Shown: positions 51,989 through 63,631, counted from the stretch's first letter. The stretch: DNA of 64,000 bases from Cyanophora paradoxa (GCA_004431415.1 QPMI01000401.1:290122-354121), one strand, 5' to 3'. Program-made: numbers and translations. The notes: generated by a model from the sequence alone, not told the origin.

Positions 51989-52874
51989 ATGTCGCTCGCG
52001 TTTGCGCGCGACTCGTGGGAGGTGGTCTCGTTCGACGCCTACGCCGGGCCGAGCGCCTCCACGTGTTCCGCACCGACGCCGGGCCCGCGGCCGCCCTGCC
52101 CAGGTTCAGCGCATATTCGGCAACGGACCGCCGAGGCGGCGGAAGAGGCGGCGAGGCAGCTCACCGGACCGCACGGCTCGCGTCGAGGCCGATCGCCGGC
52201 CCGCAGACGAGAGCCTCATCCTCCTCTGGGAGATGCTCGCGATCGTGCCGCGGGGCCAGCTGCACCCGACCGAGAGCCCGCCGCGCGTCCTCTCCCTCCA
52301 GCACGTCGAGGAGCTGGCGTCGATCTGCTGGGAGGGGTCGGACAGCCCGCGGCTGCGGCACTGCTACCGGGACCTCACCTCGGCGATCGAGCGGCGGACG
52401 CAGGAGACGTTCGAGCGGTGCGACGTCAAGGTGCTCCACGTAGACGGGGCGAGGTTCTTCGCTCTGAAGGTCCGCCGGCTCGAAGTTCCGGAGGTCTCGC
52501 CCTGGTACATCCCGCTCGCCAGCATCGCCCAGTGCATCTACGGCGGCCCAAAGGACACGGCCAGCGTGCGGCGTGAGATCGCGAGGAGCCACCCGAGCCT
52601 CGGAGAGAACAGCCCGCACCGCTGGCTCGCGACGACGAAGACGCTCGGGCGCCCCCACTTTGCCACCCTGGCGAGAACGCTGGTCAGCTTCCTCGCGCTC
52701 TCCGGCGAGGCGGGGCAGGAGAACCTGGGGTCGGCTCGCAAGTGGTCCTTCCTGAGCCTCGAGGGGGCGGAGCAGCTCCTGGCCAAGCTTCCGGGCCGGG
52801 ATCCCGCGTTCGGCCTCGCGTTCAAGAGGGCCTCGCTCGCCATCCGAGCCACGATCCTGCGGAGATCGATTTGA
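51989..52874 (+). CDS. Unrecognised protein, about 290 residues
   Basis: The first exon MSLAFARDSWEVVSFDAY (ATG 51989) is probably spliced to a long open stretch: LILLWEMLAIVPRGQLHPTE, SLQHVEELASICWEG, RCDVKVLHVDGARFFALKVR, VSPWYIPLASIAQCIYGGPK, RWSFLSLEGAEQLLAKLPGR-like end, stop TGA at 52872-52874. The WYIPLASIAQCIYGG block followed by a charged helix and a FLSLEGAEQLL block is reminiscent of small DNA-binding domains (KilA-N/Bro-like), but this is only a texture match. The ATG of the next frame overlaps its stop (TGATG). It lies immediately upstream of the protease-recombinase gene on the same strand. Confidence 0.5.
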
Positions 52875-53700
52875 TGGTGCCCGAGCCCGCCGGCGCGGCG
52901 CCTGGCGATCTTCTCCAAGAGGGAGTGCTAACGGTACCCCCCTCCCCGCCCCCCCCCCCCCCCCCCCTCCGGCGCCGCACTCACCCCGGGCGCGCGTAGG
53001 ATACGATGCTCGCAAACGTGATGACCCTCCTGCTGCACCGCATGAAGCCCAACGCGAGCGCCAAGGCCCTGTACCCCGCCAGCCTCGACACCATCGTCTC
53101 GATCCTGCGGCGATACGCCAAGATGAGCGACGAGAGCGCCGAAAGCGGCGCTATGGCACGCGGCAAACGGCGGGCTCGTTCTGTGCTTTGGCTGCACCGG
53201 CGGGGCAGGGCGGCGCGCAGAGGACGTGGACGACGCGCGGCACTGGGTCACGCTCGCCCTCGACGGCGCGAGCCGGTATACGCGCCCGCCCCATCCCCCG
53301 CCCCTCCCACGACCGCGCGCACCGCGTCCCGCAGGCGGTGCAGGTACTTTGACTCGCTCGGCGCGCCGCCGGATCCGAGGTTGAGGCGGGCGGCGAGCAA
53401 GGCCTTGCCGTCGTTTACGTGGGTCACGGAGCTTCCCGATCGCCTGCAAACGGACGGTCACTCCTGCGGTAAGGCCGGCGCCCTCGCCCGCGCGCGCGCA
53501 CGCGCCGCGAACGCGCGCACCAGGGATATGGCGCTGTGGTTCGCCGAGAGCCTCGCGCTGGAGGCGGCGACGCAGTACTCGTGGGAAGAGTACCTGAACG
53601 ACGGCTCCATCGGATTCCTAAAGTCTGGTGAGGCGTTTACGAGCGAGCTCGGCGCTAAAAACACGCGCTTCATCGCACGGAGGTGCCTCTATTCGGCCCT
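52830..53700 (+). CDS. Ulp1/SENP-like (C48) cysteine protease, N-terminal part of protease-recombinase gene
   Basis: SUMO-protease-like fold used by hosts, transposons and viruses. Reading: EIDLMVPEPAGAAPGDLLQE then GVLT, joined across a GTACCCC..TAG intron (about 52935-53000) to DTMLANVMTLLLHRM, matching the G.L.D.ml entry of C48 enzymes. Next, DDARHWVTLALDGASR (catalytic His before Trp). Across a 68-bp intron (53276-53343, phase preserved) it joins to YFDSLGAPPD (catalytic Asp), then FTWVTELPDRLQTDGHSCG with the oxyanion Gln and nucleophile Cys. The fold continues DMALWFAESLALEAATQYSW. All four catalytic positions are present in order and spacing. The last helix runs through NTRFIARR to an intron leading into the recombinase part. 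Confidence 0.7.
53276..53343 (+). other. Intron inside the C48 protease domain
   Basis: GTATACG at the 5' end and GCGGTGCAG at the 3' end. Removing it joins GCGAGCCG to GTACTTTGAC in frame, giving ASR-YFDSL, and so links the catalytic His and Asp blocks. This is the clearest single proof that the right-hand block is spliced. Confidence 0.75.
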
Positions 53701-53749
53701 CCCCGCCCCCGCCCCGCCCCCACCACGCCGAACCCCGCCCCCCGCAGGC

Positions 53750-56558
53750 GAGAGGCGTACCGGTCCTTGCTGGAGAGCGCCATCGTCGACACCAGCGATC
53801 TCCGCCTGTTCGAGATCGACGAGGACGTCGACAGCTGGGCCGTCGCGCTCCCCGCATCGAGCCGCGCGCCGCCGGGGCGGGCGCCATCGAGGCCGCGGCC
53901 CGGCGGCGCCGGGGGACCCTCGTCCTCGTCCGCGAGCTCGTCGTCGTCCGAGAGCGAGGCCGAGGGCGACGAGGGCGGCAGCGACGGCGACGCGCGCCCG
54001 CTCACGCCCATCGACCGCGCCGCCTCGCCGCCGTCGGCTCGCCGCCGGCGCCCGTCGCGCTCGCCGTCGCCCGGACCGGCTCGCCCCGGCCGGCGAGGCG
54101 CGGCAGCCGTACGCCTGCACGAGGGCGCGTTTAGTCGGGCCCTGAAACTGCAGCTCGCGGCCTATCGGGAGTGGAGACAGGCACCGTTGAACGCCTCGCG
54201 CAAGGGCAACGCCGTCGAAAACTCGAGCCTGGCGAACGACCTGGGCATCATTCAGCGGCTGCTGGGCTACGTCCGCATGCGCGAGGGGCTGGAGGGCGAG
54301 CTCACCCTCGATCTGATGAGCCGGGTCGACGCGGTCGAAATCGTGCTTCGTTTCTTCAAGTGAGGCGGGGCGGCGGGCGCGGTGGAGGGGGGGGGGTGCG
54401 GGGGGCGTTTACCAAACGCCGCGGCAGGTTCCTGCGCGAGGAGCGGGGCACGCTGCCCGGGACGCTCGTGAGCTACGCCTCCACCCTCATCAACCTCGCC
54501 GCCTTTGTCGCGGGACGGGGCGGCGCGCCGGCGGGGAGCGAGGGCCCGCACGGTCAGGCCCTGCGCAACCTGCGGGTGAGCTTCCCTCCCGCCCCGCGCC
54601 GCCGCCCCCCGGGGGCGCGCCGACGCGCCGCGCGCACCCTCAGAACCAGCTCGTCGCCGAGTCCAAGGCGGAACGGAAGTGGAGAACGAGAAAACGTGGG
54701 TCCGCTTCGAGGACGTCGTTCGCGGGCGCGTCGAGGCCTACGCCGCGTTTCGCTCCGAGGAGCGGCCGCGGCAAAAGGCGAAGTACCTGAGGAATCTCTC
54801 TTGCTTGGGTTCCTTCGATCAGCCCGCGCGGCCGGGCCTCCTCCAGCACCTGAAGATCGGCGAGACGCTGCGCAAGGACAACGGTCGGTGGAACATGTCG
54901 ATCCTGAGCATGCGGATCCAGGACGGCTCCGAGGAGGGCGCGCTCACCCACAAGACGGCGGTGCGGGGGCCTCCCGCCGCGCCGCGCCGGGACGCGCGCC
55001 GCCGACGCCCCCATCCGCAGAAGCGGCACGGCGCCGTGATCGTCCCGGTCGCCCAGCAGCTCCAGGTGCGCGCCCCGCCCCGCCCCGCGCGCGCTCCGTC
55101 GACCGCTGCCGCGCGGCGCGTCAGGAGCCGCTAACAGAGTACGTGGAGAGCTTCCGGCGTCACCTGTTGAGCGAGGGCGCCAAGGACCAGGGGTACATCT
55201 TCTTCACCTCCGGCGGCGATGCGTTTCGCCGCGGGTCCTGGACCCTGTTCGCGAAACAGGTGAGGCGAGGCGCGCCGCCGGCGCGGGGCGGGGCTCACCC
55301 GGCGCAGGCCATGAGCCGCTGGACGGGCGTCGCCGTGCCGCCGCGGACGATGCGCGCCGTCGTGACGACCTGGGTGCGCGATCAGGCGGCCCAGGGGCGG
55401 ATCGAGGGCGACGTCTGCACCAGCATCATCGAGGGGACGGCGCGCCTCCTCCAGCACACCCCGCGGACGGCGACGATGCACTACGATTGCAATAAGACGC
55501 AGCGCGAGGTGCGCCGCCCCCGCCCCGCACCCCCGGCCCCGCGCGCTCACCGGGCAAGAGGCGTGCGTGGCGCTGGCCTGGCTCGAGCGCGCCGCCGGCG
55601 AACTCGAGAAGCCGACGGTTGCCGCGCTCGAGGGGCCGGAGGGGCGGTCTTCGTCGGACGGGGACGGGGAGGAGGGGGAAGGCGAGCCCGGCGCCGCCGC
55701 CGGCGCCGCCGCCGCCGCCGCCTCGGACGACGGGGAGGAGGGCGGGAGCTCGGAGAGCGAGGACGGCGGGAGCTCGGAGGAGCTGAAGGAGGGCCTGCGC
55801 GTCGAGCGCGAGCTCGCCCGCGCCGAGGGGCGCTGGTGTCCCGAGTGCCGACGCATCTTCGGGACCCCCAGAGGCATCTCCCGCCATCGTTGCTCGCCGC
55901 GCACGCCCAAGGCGCGCGGTCGGAGCGACGACGACGACGAGGAGGATGAGGAGGAAGAGGAGGAGGATCCGACGCCCAAGCCCCGCGCCGCGAGCGCGGC
56001 CGCGCGGGCGGGACGTGGCGGTCCGGGACCCGCCGGCGGAAGACGAGGGCGAGGGGTTGGACGAGGCTCCGAAGCGGGTCGCCCCGCGCGGCCGCGGCCG
56101 CCGGCGCCCGCGCGAGCGGGAGAGATGGCGCCTCCGCCGGCCCCTGGCCATACGCCTGATCACGCCGAGCCCCATGCCTGCGCGGAGCGTCGTGGCGGCG
56201 ATGGTGACTCGGCGGGGCGACCTCTTACCACGACGGTCTTTGCGAGGCTCACGGCGACGGTGGGGCTCGCCTCGGGCCAGCAGGAGAACCGCCTCGTCGT
56301 TCTGCGCAGGTTCGGCACGCTCTGGACGCCTCGAACGAGGGCGGGCCGGACGATTACACCTACCCGCGCGCGGCGGTGCCCGTCGAGTACCGCGCGACGA
56401 ACGGGGCGATCGACGTGACGACGTCTGCCGAGGAGGTCATGCAGCGGCTCGGCGCGGCCGCCCGCGAGGCCCCGCCGGCGGCGCCACCCGCCGGGAGGCG
56501 CGGGAGCGCACCGGCCGCCGCCGCGGCCGCCCGCCCAAGAACCTGAGGCGAGGGGCGT
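53750..56558 (+). CDS. Crypton-like tyrosine recombinase with acidic linker and C-terminal zinc finger
   Basis: Continues from the protease exons: EAYRSLLESAIVDTSDLRLF, an acidic Ser-rich linker, then a SAM-like core-binding domain (LKLQLAAYREWRQAPLNASR, NSSLANDLGIIQRLLGYVRM, LPGTLVSYASTLINLAAF). Catalytic part: WVRFEDVVRGRVEAYAAFRS, ARPGLLQHLKIGETLRKDNG (likely first Arg), HKTA (Lys region), DQGYIFFTSGGDAFRRGSWT, RTMRAVVTTWVRDQAAQGRI (second Arg), then LLQHTPRTATMHYDCNKTQR with His and the Tyr nucleophile five residues after the RTA. The C-terminus holds CPECRRIFGTPRGISRHRC (55837-55893, one C2H2/C2HC finger), a DDDDEEDEEEEEED tract and a basic tail. Exon frames alternate with short introns. 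DNA cutting and joining for a YR transposon is the likely role. Exon ends are approximate. Confidence 0.65.
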
Positions 56559-57059
56559 GAGGAGGGACGGGCGCGGGACGCATAAGAAGAGGCTCGAACC
56601 GGTCCGCGCCGCGCCGACGACGACGGCGCTGGTGGGGCAGATGGAGGCCGACGGACGCCCGCGCCCGCCCACCCGCGCCCCCGGCCGCCGGTGCCCATCG
56701 ACGCGCCCCCGCCCGTGGCGATCCGCCCGTCGTTTGTCGTGCTCTCCCCCGCCGGCCGCCGCCGAAGCGCGGGAAGCGGGCCGCGGCGGCAGACCTGCGC
56801 GTGCAGGAAACCGGCCCCTTTCAGTCGCGTCGAATGCGAAAGAGTAAGCGTTCGCACCTTCCAGCGGGCAGAGGGGCGGCGGGCGGGGCGGGCCCGGGCG
56901 AGGGCTCCTTGCAGCGCCTGGACGAGGGAGCGGCGGGCGGTTCGGCGGCGCGGCGGGCGGCCTTTGCTGTCCGGCGCGACGGCGGGCGATCTGCGCACGC
57001 GCGGCCGGGCCGGGTGCGAGCGCGGGCCGCGAGTCAGGAAGGCGTCGAGCGAGCGCCCA

Positions 57060-58555
57060 CGGGAGCGGCGCCTCGCACCCGTGCCGCGTCCGCCGTCTAG
57101 ACGATGTCAATCGTACGCTGGCGTCCCGCCCCGTCGGCTCGTCGTGAACCGCCGCGAGGCTGCGTGCACGTGGGGCCAATTACAAGCGCGAGGGCGGCGG
57201 GAATCCGGTGTCCCGAGCAGGTCCGCACCGATCCAAGCGACCGTGGATCGCACGGTCGATTGCGGCAGCGAATCGAACGGGATGGTGTGGCGGCGCAAAC
57301 CTGCGATCGCAGGCGGCTAGCTAGCGGCGAAGGTGCGGTGGATCGCGTGCGAGAGCATGCGACGGCCGAATCGGTAGCGCGCCGCCGCGGCGGTCCTGCC
57401 GGTGAGAAATGGAATACGTGGTACCCCCGGTGCGCCAAACGTCGGCAAACGAGCCTTTCAAGTCGCACGCTCGCCGCTAGCAGCGTTCAGGCATTGTCAG
57501 AGGGATTTGAGGGTGCGTAGAGTCCCTCCCATCGCCTCGGGCCGCAATCCGAGCCGGCGGATCGCAGGCGAGCCGCTCCCGACCTCGCCGACCGCGCTCC
57601 GAGGACATGGAGGCCTCTCAATCCTCTAGCTGGCGACGAAGCGACGAATCCGGCGAGCCCGGCCCCGCGCCTCCTCGCATCGCGCCCGTCGCCGCCCGGC
57701 CGTCCCTGCACGCTTCCTGCGGCTTCTTTCGTGCCTCCACGGTGCTGATCGCCCCGCCGCTCGCCCGACGCGCGCGGCGAGCGGCCGCTCGCGGTGCGGT
57801 GCGGCCTGTAGCTAGCCCCTCCCTCGGCCCCGCGCCTCTTCGGAGCGAGAAAGATTCTTTCCTCGGACGATCAGGAGTGCGGAGGACGCGCGGCGGCCCG
57901 CGGTCCACCTTTGGTTCGCGTCTCCCTCGGCTGCGCGAGCCGCGGCGGTCGCCCTGACGATCCCGTTGCGCTCCAGGCATCCTAGAACCCCCTGCGCATC
58001 CCCTCGTCGACCGCGGTCCACCCCGCCGCGCCTTTGCAGACGGTGCGCGGGGCCCCGCCGTTCCTCACACGCCCGCCCACCAACTCGTCTCCGGCAGGCT
58101 TGCGCGGCGCGCACGCGAGCTAGAGCCTATTCCGGATGCGTAGAGCCGGGAAGACGCAGCCCGCCCGCGTCGCGGCCCTCCCGGCGCGGCCGTTCATCCG
58201 TGCCGCCGCGATCAAGTCGCGCGAGTCTCTCCGCCCCGCCTGCCCCGCAACGACCCACGCTCCGCGCAGCCCGCCCTCGGGGCGACGATCGGTATGAAGG
58301 CGGCCGTCGCGGCGCGCGCCCCGGCGAGACAGGCGCCGTGGGATCTAGAGGACGGCCCGGGCAGTCCATCCATCCCCTCCATCTAGCGAGCGTGGTGTGA
58401 TCATGCAATGGATCGCGCCGCGGCAAGCGGGCGGCGGCTTTCGACGGGGTTTCCGAGCGGGCGGCACGGGCTGAATCTCAGGATCCTAAAATCGAAGCCT
58501 AGAGGCGTGCAAGCGCGGCGCCGCCTACGCGTCGTCGGGGCGTTCTCCACCGACT
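57060..58555. other. Gene-poor GC-rich stretch
   Basis: No convincing protein, RNA gene or repeat is seen. Composition and codon texture are poor in every frame. It may be the 3' flank of the recombinase gene and an inter-element spacer. Confidence 0.4.
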
Positions 58556-61500
58556 CTAGCTCGGACGGCGCGGCTGCATTGACGCCCGAGGCTTGCTGGG
58601 CCGAGCCGGTCGGTCCTTTGGCTTCCCGGCGCGGGCCTCCGCGCGCAGCTTGTCCTCCTTCTCTTTCCTGAACCGCTCGAGCATATTTTCTCTTCTTGGT
58701 CCACGAGACCTGCGCGGTGCTGCGTAAGCACGCGGCTGTCGTCTACGCCAAAAATGCAGCCAGCGAGTGCACCATGGTGCCGGACGGACCCGGGCGCCCC
58801 GCGATCGCCGGCATCTGCGTCGTCCTGTTGTAAACTGTGGCGGGGCGGGGTGGTGGGAAGGGCGCACCTCTTTGGGCTGGGGTCGGCAGCCGCGTCTTGG
58901 CCCTGTGCGTGCGCGCCGGCTCGTGAGGGGCGGGCGGGGCGGGAGGGCAGGGCGGGCCTGGGGTGGCCGGCCGGGCGGGGCGGGGCGGAGGCCGGGCGGG
59001 GCGGGGCGGGGCGGCCGGGGCGGAACGGGGGCGGGGGCGTGCACGCGGGCGACGCACTGGGAGTCGCTGCGGCAGGCGCGCCACGGGGCGATGCCGCCGG
59101 CGAGCCTTGGCTGGCCGCAGACGCCGGCCCGACGCCGCGCTCGCGCCGGCCTGCGCGATGCGGGCGGATCGGAAGTCGAACGAGCGCGGGTCGGCGCGGG
59201 GCGGACGTGGACGGGGCGTCGCGTTCGATCTCCGCCGCCTCCGCGCTCGCCCTTGTACCTTCCGCGGGGATCGCTTTCGGGCGGCTTCTCCCCCTCGTCG
59301 CCCGCGGGCTCTTTTTTGAACTGCCGGCGCCGCTGCGGCCAGCGTTGGAGGGGTAGGAGATGCGGGGAGGGATCAATGGAGACGGACCTGGCGCTCGGAG
59401 CGCGGCCGGGGGCTTGCGGTGCGGGTTGGCGGGGGCGGGGGCGGCATACTCCTGGGCAAGGTTGATTCGAGCGCGAGGTGGGGCGCGGCGACGCGGGGCG
59501 GCTTCGCACCGGCCGGTCGGTTTTCCCGCCCCCTTGCCCTTCTTCTTGACCTCCTCCTCCTCCTCCGCCTCCTCCGCCGGTTCCGCCGCCGCCTCCTCCG
59601 CCTCCTCCTCCTCACCACCTAGTTATCGACGAAGGGCGAGTAAAGAGGCCGCGGAGTGGGGAGGGAAAGGAAAGAATGGTAAACGGCCACGTTTACCTGC
59701 ACCGCCGTCGTCGTTCTCCTCATCTCTTTCGAGCTCTTCGGCTACCCGGTAGGCCTCCAGGCTGTATGAGAACGATGGTAAATACAAGCTGACGGGACTT
59801 GCGCTGGGGGTGCGCACAAGGTCTCGCCGAGCTTCCCTTGCTCTTGAATCTTGTGGAACCTTTTGTAAGATTCCTGCCCACTGATGACGCAAGGGTGGGG
59901 TCAAACCGATGATGAGAGTGATAACACGGCGGGTTCCAACGGGGACGCACGGGTGGATGGCGGGCCAGCCGAGGTGGTCGCCGATGAGGATGAAGAGGGA
60001 GACGAGGCCTTTGCGACCGTCCCCACTGATCCTGTCGATCGAGGGGAACTTTGCGTGGACCGTCGGGAGGTGGTTCGTGATTCTCTCGATCAGTTCCGCG
60101 CTTTTAAAACCCCTGAGGAAGGTCTTCGTCTCGAACGACTCCTTTCTGCTCGGGCGAGGCCTGTTGGTAAACGCAAGTTGAGGATCGATAATGAAACAGG
60201 ACGCACAACGTGGCTTCGTCCACGATGTCGGAGCGTTTGAGCTTGATCCCGATGTCCTCCAGCGATTCCTGGCGCCCTTGCGATCCCGAAGATGCCTGTG
60301 CTTTGCCGCCGCGGCCTCTGGATCGGCTCTCACGTGAGAATGCGGCGAGAACCGGGGGCGGGCGGGTTCGCACCCCGCCGCCGGCTTCGAGCCGGAAGCA
60401 CCGCCCATGTCCCGCCCTCGCGACGTCGACCGGCCGCTGTCGCCGTCGCCGCCCGCCTTTCGTTTCGCAGCCCTGCGCGCCCGGTTAGCAAACGTGGAGA
60501 AAGGTGCATACGCTGGGTCCGGGCGCCGACTTCAACTCCTCCTTCGATTGCGAGGGCGTGGGTCGCCGTGGGCGCTTGGTGGTGGGGGGCTTCTCGTCGT
60601 CCTCCTCCTTCTTCTCGTCCTTCTCCTCCTCCTCATTGTCCTCGCTCTCGTCTTCGTCTTCGTCCTTGGAGAACTTGGACGGGTGCGGATCGCTGCGCGC
60701 CGGGTGCTCTCGGCTCGCGCGTGGGAAAGAGGGGAAAAGGAAATGAGGCACCACTTGGAGATGTCGTAGCCGAGCCGCTTGTATGCATTCGCGAGCGTGG
60801 CGCGGAGGGCGGACAGATCGTCGCCCTCAACGTACGGCTCGTCGATCTTATCAAGGCACCGCGTGACCGCCTTCGTGTCCTTGAAGTCGTACTTCCCGGC
60901 CTCCGGCCTGCGCGGCGGTTCGAATGAGACGGCTGCGGTTTGCCAGGAACCCGGGCGCGTACTTGGGAGCCGATGCCGGAGCCGCCGCGCGCGCGGCGGC
61001 GCCGGCGGCCGCCCGCGGTGCCGGGGTCTCCTGCCGCTTGCCATCTCCGGTCGCGCCGCCGCCGCCAGGGGTTGATGGCTTGGGAGTGGGAGCCGATGGG
61101 GCCGCCCGGGCTGGGGCGGGAACGGGCGCGGCATTTACGGCGCGTCCGCCGGCCGGCGCCGACGCTTCGCCCACCGGGTCCCGCCGCCGGGGGGCTTCGC
61201 CGGCCTTGGGCTTGACGACCGAGGCAATGTCCGCGAGCTCGGGGACCGCCGTCGCGTCTCCCACCGTGTGGGGGGGATCAAAGAACTCCAATTCGGGAAC
61301 TTTAATGGGAACGGCGGTCGCATGGTAGCTCTTCGCGAGCGGGCATTGCTGGTAAACGGCCGCATGCTCGGACATGGTCGACTCGCACCCCGGGCAGAGA
61401 ACGTTCCGGGGATCCGGCGCAATCCACAGCGCCGGCACGGAGGCGACGACGTGCGATCCTTTCGGGCAGCGACTGAAGAGGCTGTTTACGGCGGGGTCGG

Positions 61501-61930
61501 CGAGCGCTGCGCATTCTGATAGCACCCGTCAGCAACCGGCCGCGCGGGGCCCGGACGGGCCGACGCACGCGCTCCAAGTTGCGCCCTGATCATACTCGAC
61601 AAGGCAATGATCTGGGCCGGCTTGAGCTGCTCCACGGTTCCCTGCGGTCATGGCGCGGAAGTGCGGGTCGGCGTTTCGCGCGCGGCCATCACGGAGGCGC
61701 GCGGCGTCGCTCACCTTCAGCTTCGTGGGTTCGAATTGCCTGTAGAGCTCATCGAAGCGAGCGCGTAGTGGCTCCGGGGGCAAGCCGGCGACGTCTGCTC
61801 CACCGAGGGCACGCGGATCGCCGAGATCCAATCCCCAGCGCCGGCTGTGGCCGTTCCCTTCCATCCGCCCTGCGAGCTGCGGCCTGGTCGAAGGGGGGGT
61901 ACGCGTAAACGGCCTGCGCGTCCCAACGCC
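58556..61930 (-). CDS. Unrecognised spliced gene with acidic low-complexity tracts and a Cys-rich segment
   Basis: Likely starts near 61930. Segments in order: WGLDLGDPRALGGADVAGLP, ARFDELYRQFEPTKLKV (61850-61710); RNADPHFRAMTAG, IALSSMIRAQLGA; SLFSRCPKGSHVVASVPALW then VLCPGCESTMSEHAAVYQQC (61490-61340, four Cys spaced like a zinc site); PELEFFDPPHTVGDATAVPE; GKYDFKDTKAVTRCLDKIDE then YVEGDDLSALRATLANAYKR; an EDEDESEDNEEEEKDEKKEE tract (60655-60600); SLEDIGIKLKRSDIVDEATL; KSAELIERITNHLPTVHAKF then DRISGDGRKGLVSLFILIGD (60100-59970); an EEEEAEEAAAEPAEEAEEEE tract (59615-59550); QFKKEPAGDEGEKPPESD; and a terminal NMLERFRKEKEDKLRAEARA ending at 58556. No family recognised. Chromatin or RNA-binding type composition. 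It is divergent from the next gene. Confidence 0.45.
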
Positions 61931-61955
61931 GCGGGGCGCCGGCGGGCGCCCCGGC
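61931..61955. promoter_or_regulatory. Very short divergent intergenic region
   Basis: The putative starts of the two genes are about 25 bases apart, with a GGTACGCGTAAACGG motif (GTAAAC at 61905-61910) just inside the minus-strand gene. Probably a shared promoter; start choices are not certain. Confidence 0.35.
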
Positions 61956-63631
61956 ATGCAGCGACCCACCCAGACGGCCGCCATTCTAGCCGCCGAGGCC
62001 GCGGTGCGCGCCCGGATCATCCGCGAGAGCGACCCGACGAACAAGCTCGGCGAGCTTTCGGCCCGCCTGTTACTGGAGGCATCACAGCTGCCGATCCAGT
62101 ACCGTAGCTGCGCCGCGCGGGGATGCTGGGCGTCCACGGGGTGCCGGACGCCGCTGTGCACGGACCACCTCGAACGAGCCTCGGTGCGGGCCGCGCGGCG
62201 AGCGGCCGGCACCTCCCGCGCGGCTGATTGTTGCGTAGCTACGAGTCGGGCCCTCCAGGGCGGTCCCGGGCGCCCTGGGCCTGTTCGCGGTTGCTTCGCC
62301 GGCCGCGCGGGCGCGGGCCGCCCTCCTCGGCCCGGCGTACCGCGCCCTCGTCTTTCACCCAAAGCTCCGGAAGCGCATCTGCCCGTACGACGGGTGCGCC
62401 GCGCCGCCCCTTGGACCCTCGCTTTCGCCGGACGACGTCGACGCGCGCGCGCAGGCGGAAGATCGTCTGCCCGACGCACCAGTGGGCCCAGCTCCAGAAG
62501 ACCGGGCGGTGGACGTGCGCTTTCCCTCGCCGCCGGCGCCGGCGCCGCGCGCGCCGCTCACGGGCGGGGGGCGGGCCCGTTTACGCAGGTTCGTGTTCCA
62601 GATCAACTCGAGCTGCCTCATCGACGCCTCCCTCCCGATCTTTACGGGCCGCTGGGCGAACAACGGCTATCCGTTTGCGCGGAACAACGCCACGATCGCC
62701 GGAGACGGCAACACGCAGACGGCCTGGCTGCACGCCACAAAGTGCATCTACGACGACGACGAGGTGCGCCCCGCGCGCCCAACCCCCCCCCCCCCCGCGG
62801 CGCGCCGCCGCCGCCGACGAACGCGCCCGCCCCGCGCGCAGATCCTCGTCTCATACGGTACGTGCCGCGCCCGCCCGTCTCCCCCGGCGCGACCCCGCGG
62901 CCGACCCCGCCCGTCGTGCAGGCGACGGCTTCTTCGATAAGCTGCTGGGCCAGCTCAAGGCGGGCGTCTTCGCCGAGTGCGACTGGCCCGGGCAGGTGCG
63001 CCTGTCGGAGCGGGACGAGCGGATGTCGAAGCGCCCCCGGGGCGAGCTGGACGGCCTGGCGGTGCTCGGGGTGCGCCGCGGGCGCCTGGACCCCCAGGAC
63101 CGCTGGTGGGAGCGCGCGGAGGCGGCGGCGGCCGCCCTCAAGTTCGTGGCGCGGGTGGTCGGCATCCTGGAGGACGAGGACGACGGCTGCGGCGGCGGCT
63201 CGGCCGAGCCGGCGATCCTCTGGCCGCGCTGCCCGTTTGCGGCGCGCTTCGGATCGTGCGGCGCGCCGGCGGCGGCGCCCGCCCCGCCCCGCGCACCCCC
63301 GAGCCCCGCGGCGGGAGCGGCGCGACCCCGTCCGGGTGCCGTCGACGACGCCGGCGCCGGCGCGGCCCGCGGCGGCCTTCTGGCCGCCCTGCCCCTTTGC
63401 AGCGCTCTGCGGGGCGGGCGGCGCGCGCGCGGGGCGGGGGCGCCCGCTCCCGCCCGCCCCGTCGGGGCGGGTCCGGAGGAGGCTTCTCCGGCGCCGGCGC
63501 CGGCGGCGCGATCCCCGGCGGCCCTCTGGCCGTCCTGCCCCTTTGCCGCGCGCCTCGGGGCGGCCGCGGGCGGGGGCGTTTACGCGTGCGAGGACGCCGC
63601 TCTGCCAGGGGCAAAGCGGGCGCGCTCGTAA
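61956..63631 (+). CDS. Unrecognised spliced gene with Cys-rich N-terminus and WPxCPFAA repeats
   Basis: Exon 1: MQRPTQTAAILAAEAAVRAR, SDPTNKLGELSARLLLEASQ and a Cys/His cluster YRSCAARGCWASTGCRTPLC then TDH (zinc-binding texture). Later: RALVFHPKLRKRICPYDGC, RKIVCPTHQWAQLQKTGRWT (more paired Cys); FVFQINSSCLIDASLPIFTG then NNGYPFARNNATIAGDGNTQ (62590-62730); DGFFDKLLGQLKAGVFAECD (62935-62985); WWERAEAAAAALKFVARVVG. The C-terminus has three copies of WPxCPFAAxxG (63221, 63381, 63527); the second is in a different frame from the other two. Ends at 63631 (KRARS). No family recognised. Confidence 0.45.
63218..63562 (+). repeat. Three WPxCPFAA-coding repeats
   Basis: About 33 bases each, close to CTGGCCGNNCTGCCCNTTTG followed by CNGCGC, at 63220, 63380 and 63526. 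Spacings are 160 and 146 bases, so copy 2 is in another frame while copies 1 and 3 agree. Confidence 0.8.

Noticed and set aside
51989-56558. The tyrosine recombinase as the integrase of the neighbouring PLV
   Set aside because: It is GC-rich, spliced and separated by a host-like gene and a sharp junction, unlike the intron-free AT-rich viral genes. A functional link cannot be excluded but is not supported.
58680-58835. Plus-strand frame with good composition (FLVHETCAVLRKHAAVVYAK)
   Set aside because: The opposite strand ends a plausible gene (MLERFRKEKEDKL...) and no start or splice support exists for the plus frame. Left open.
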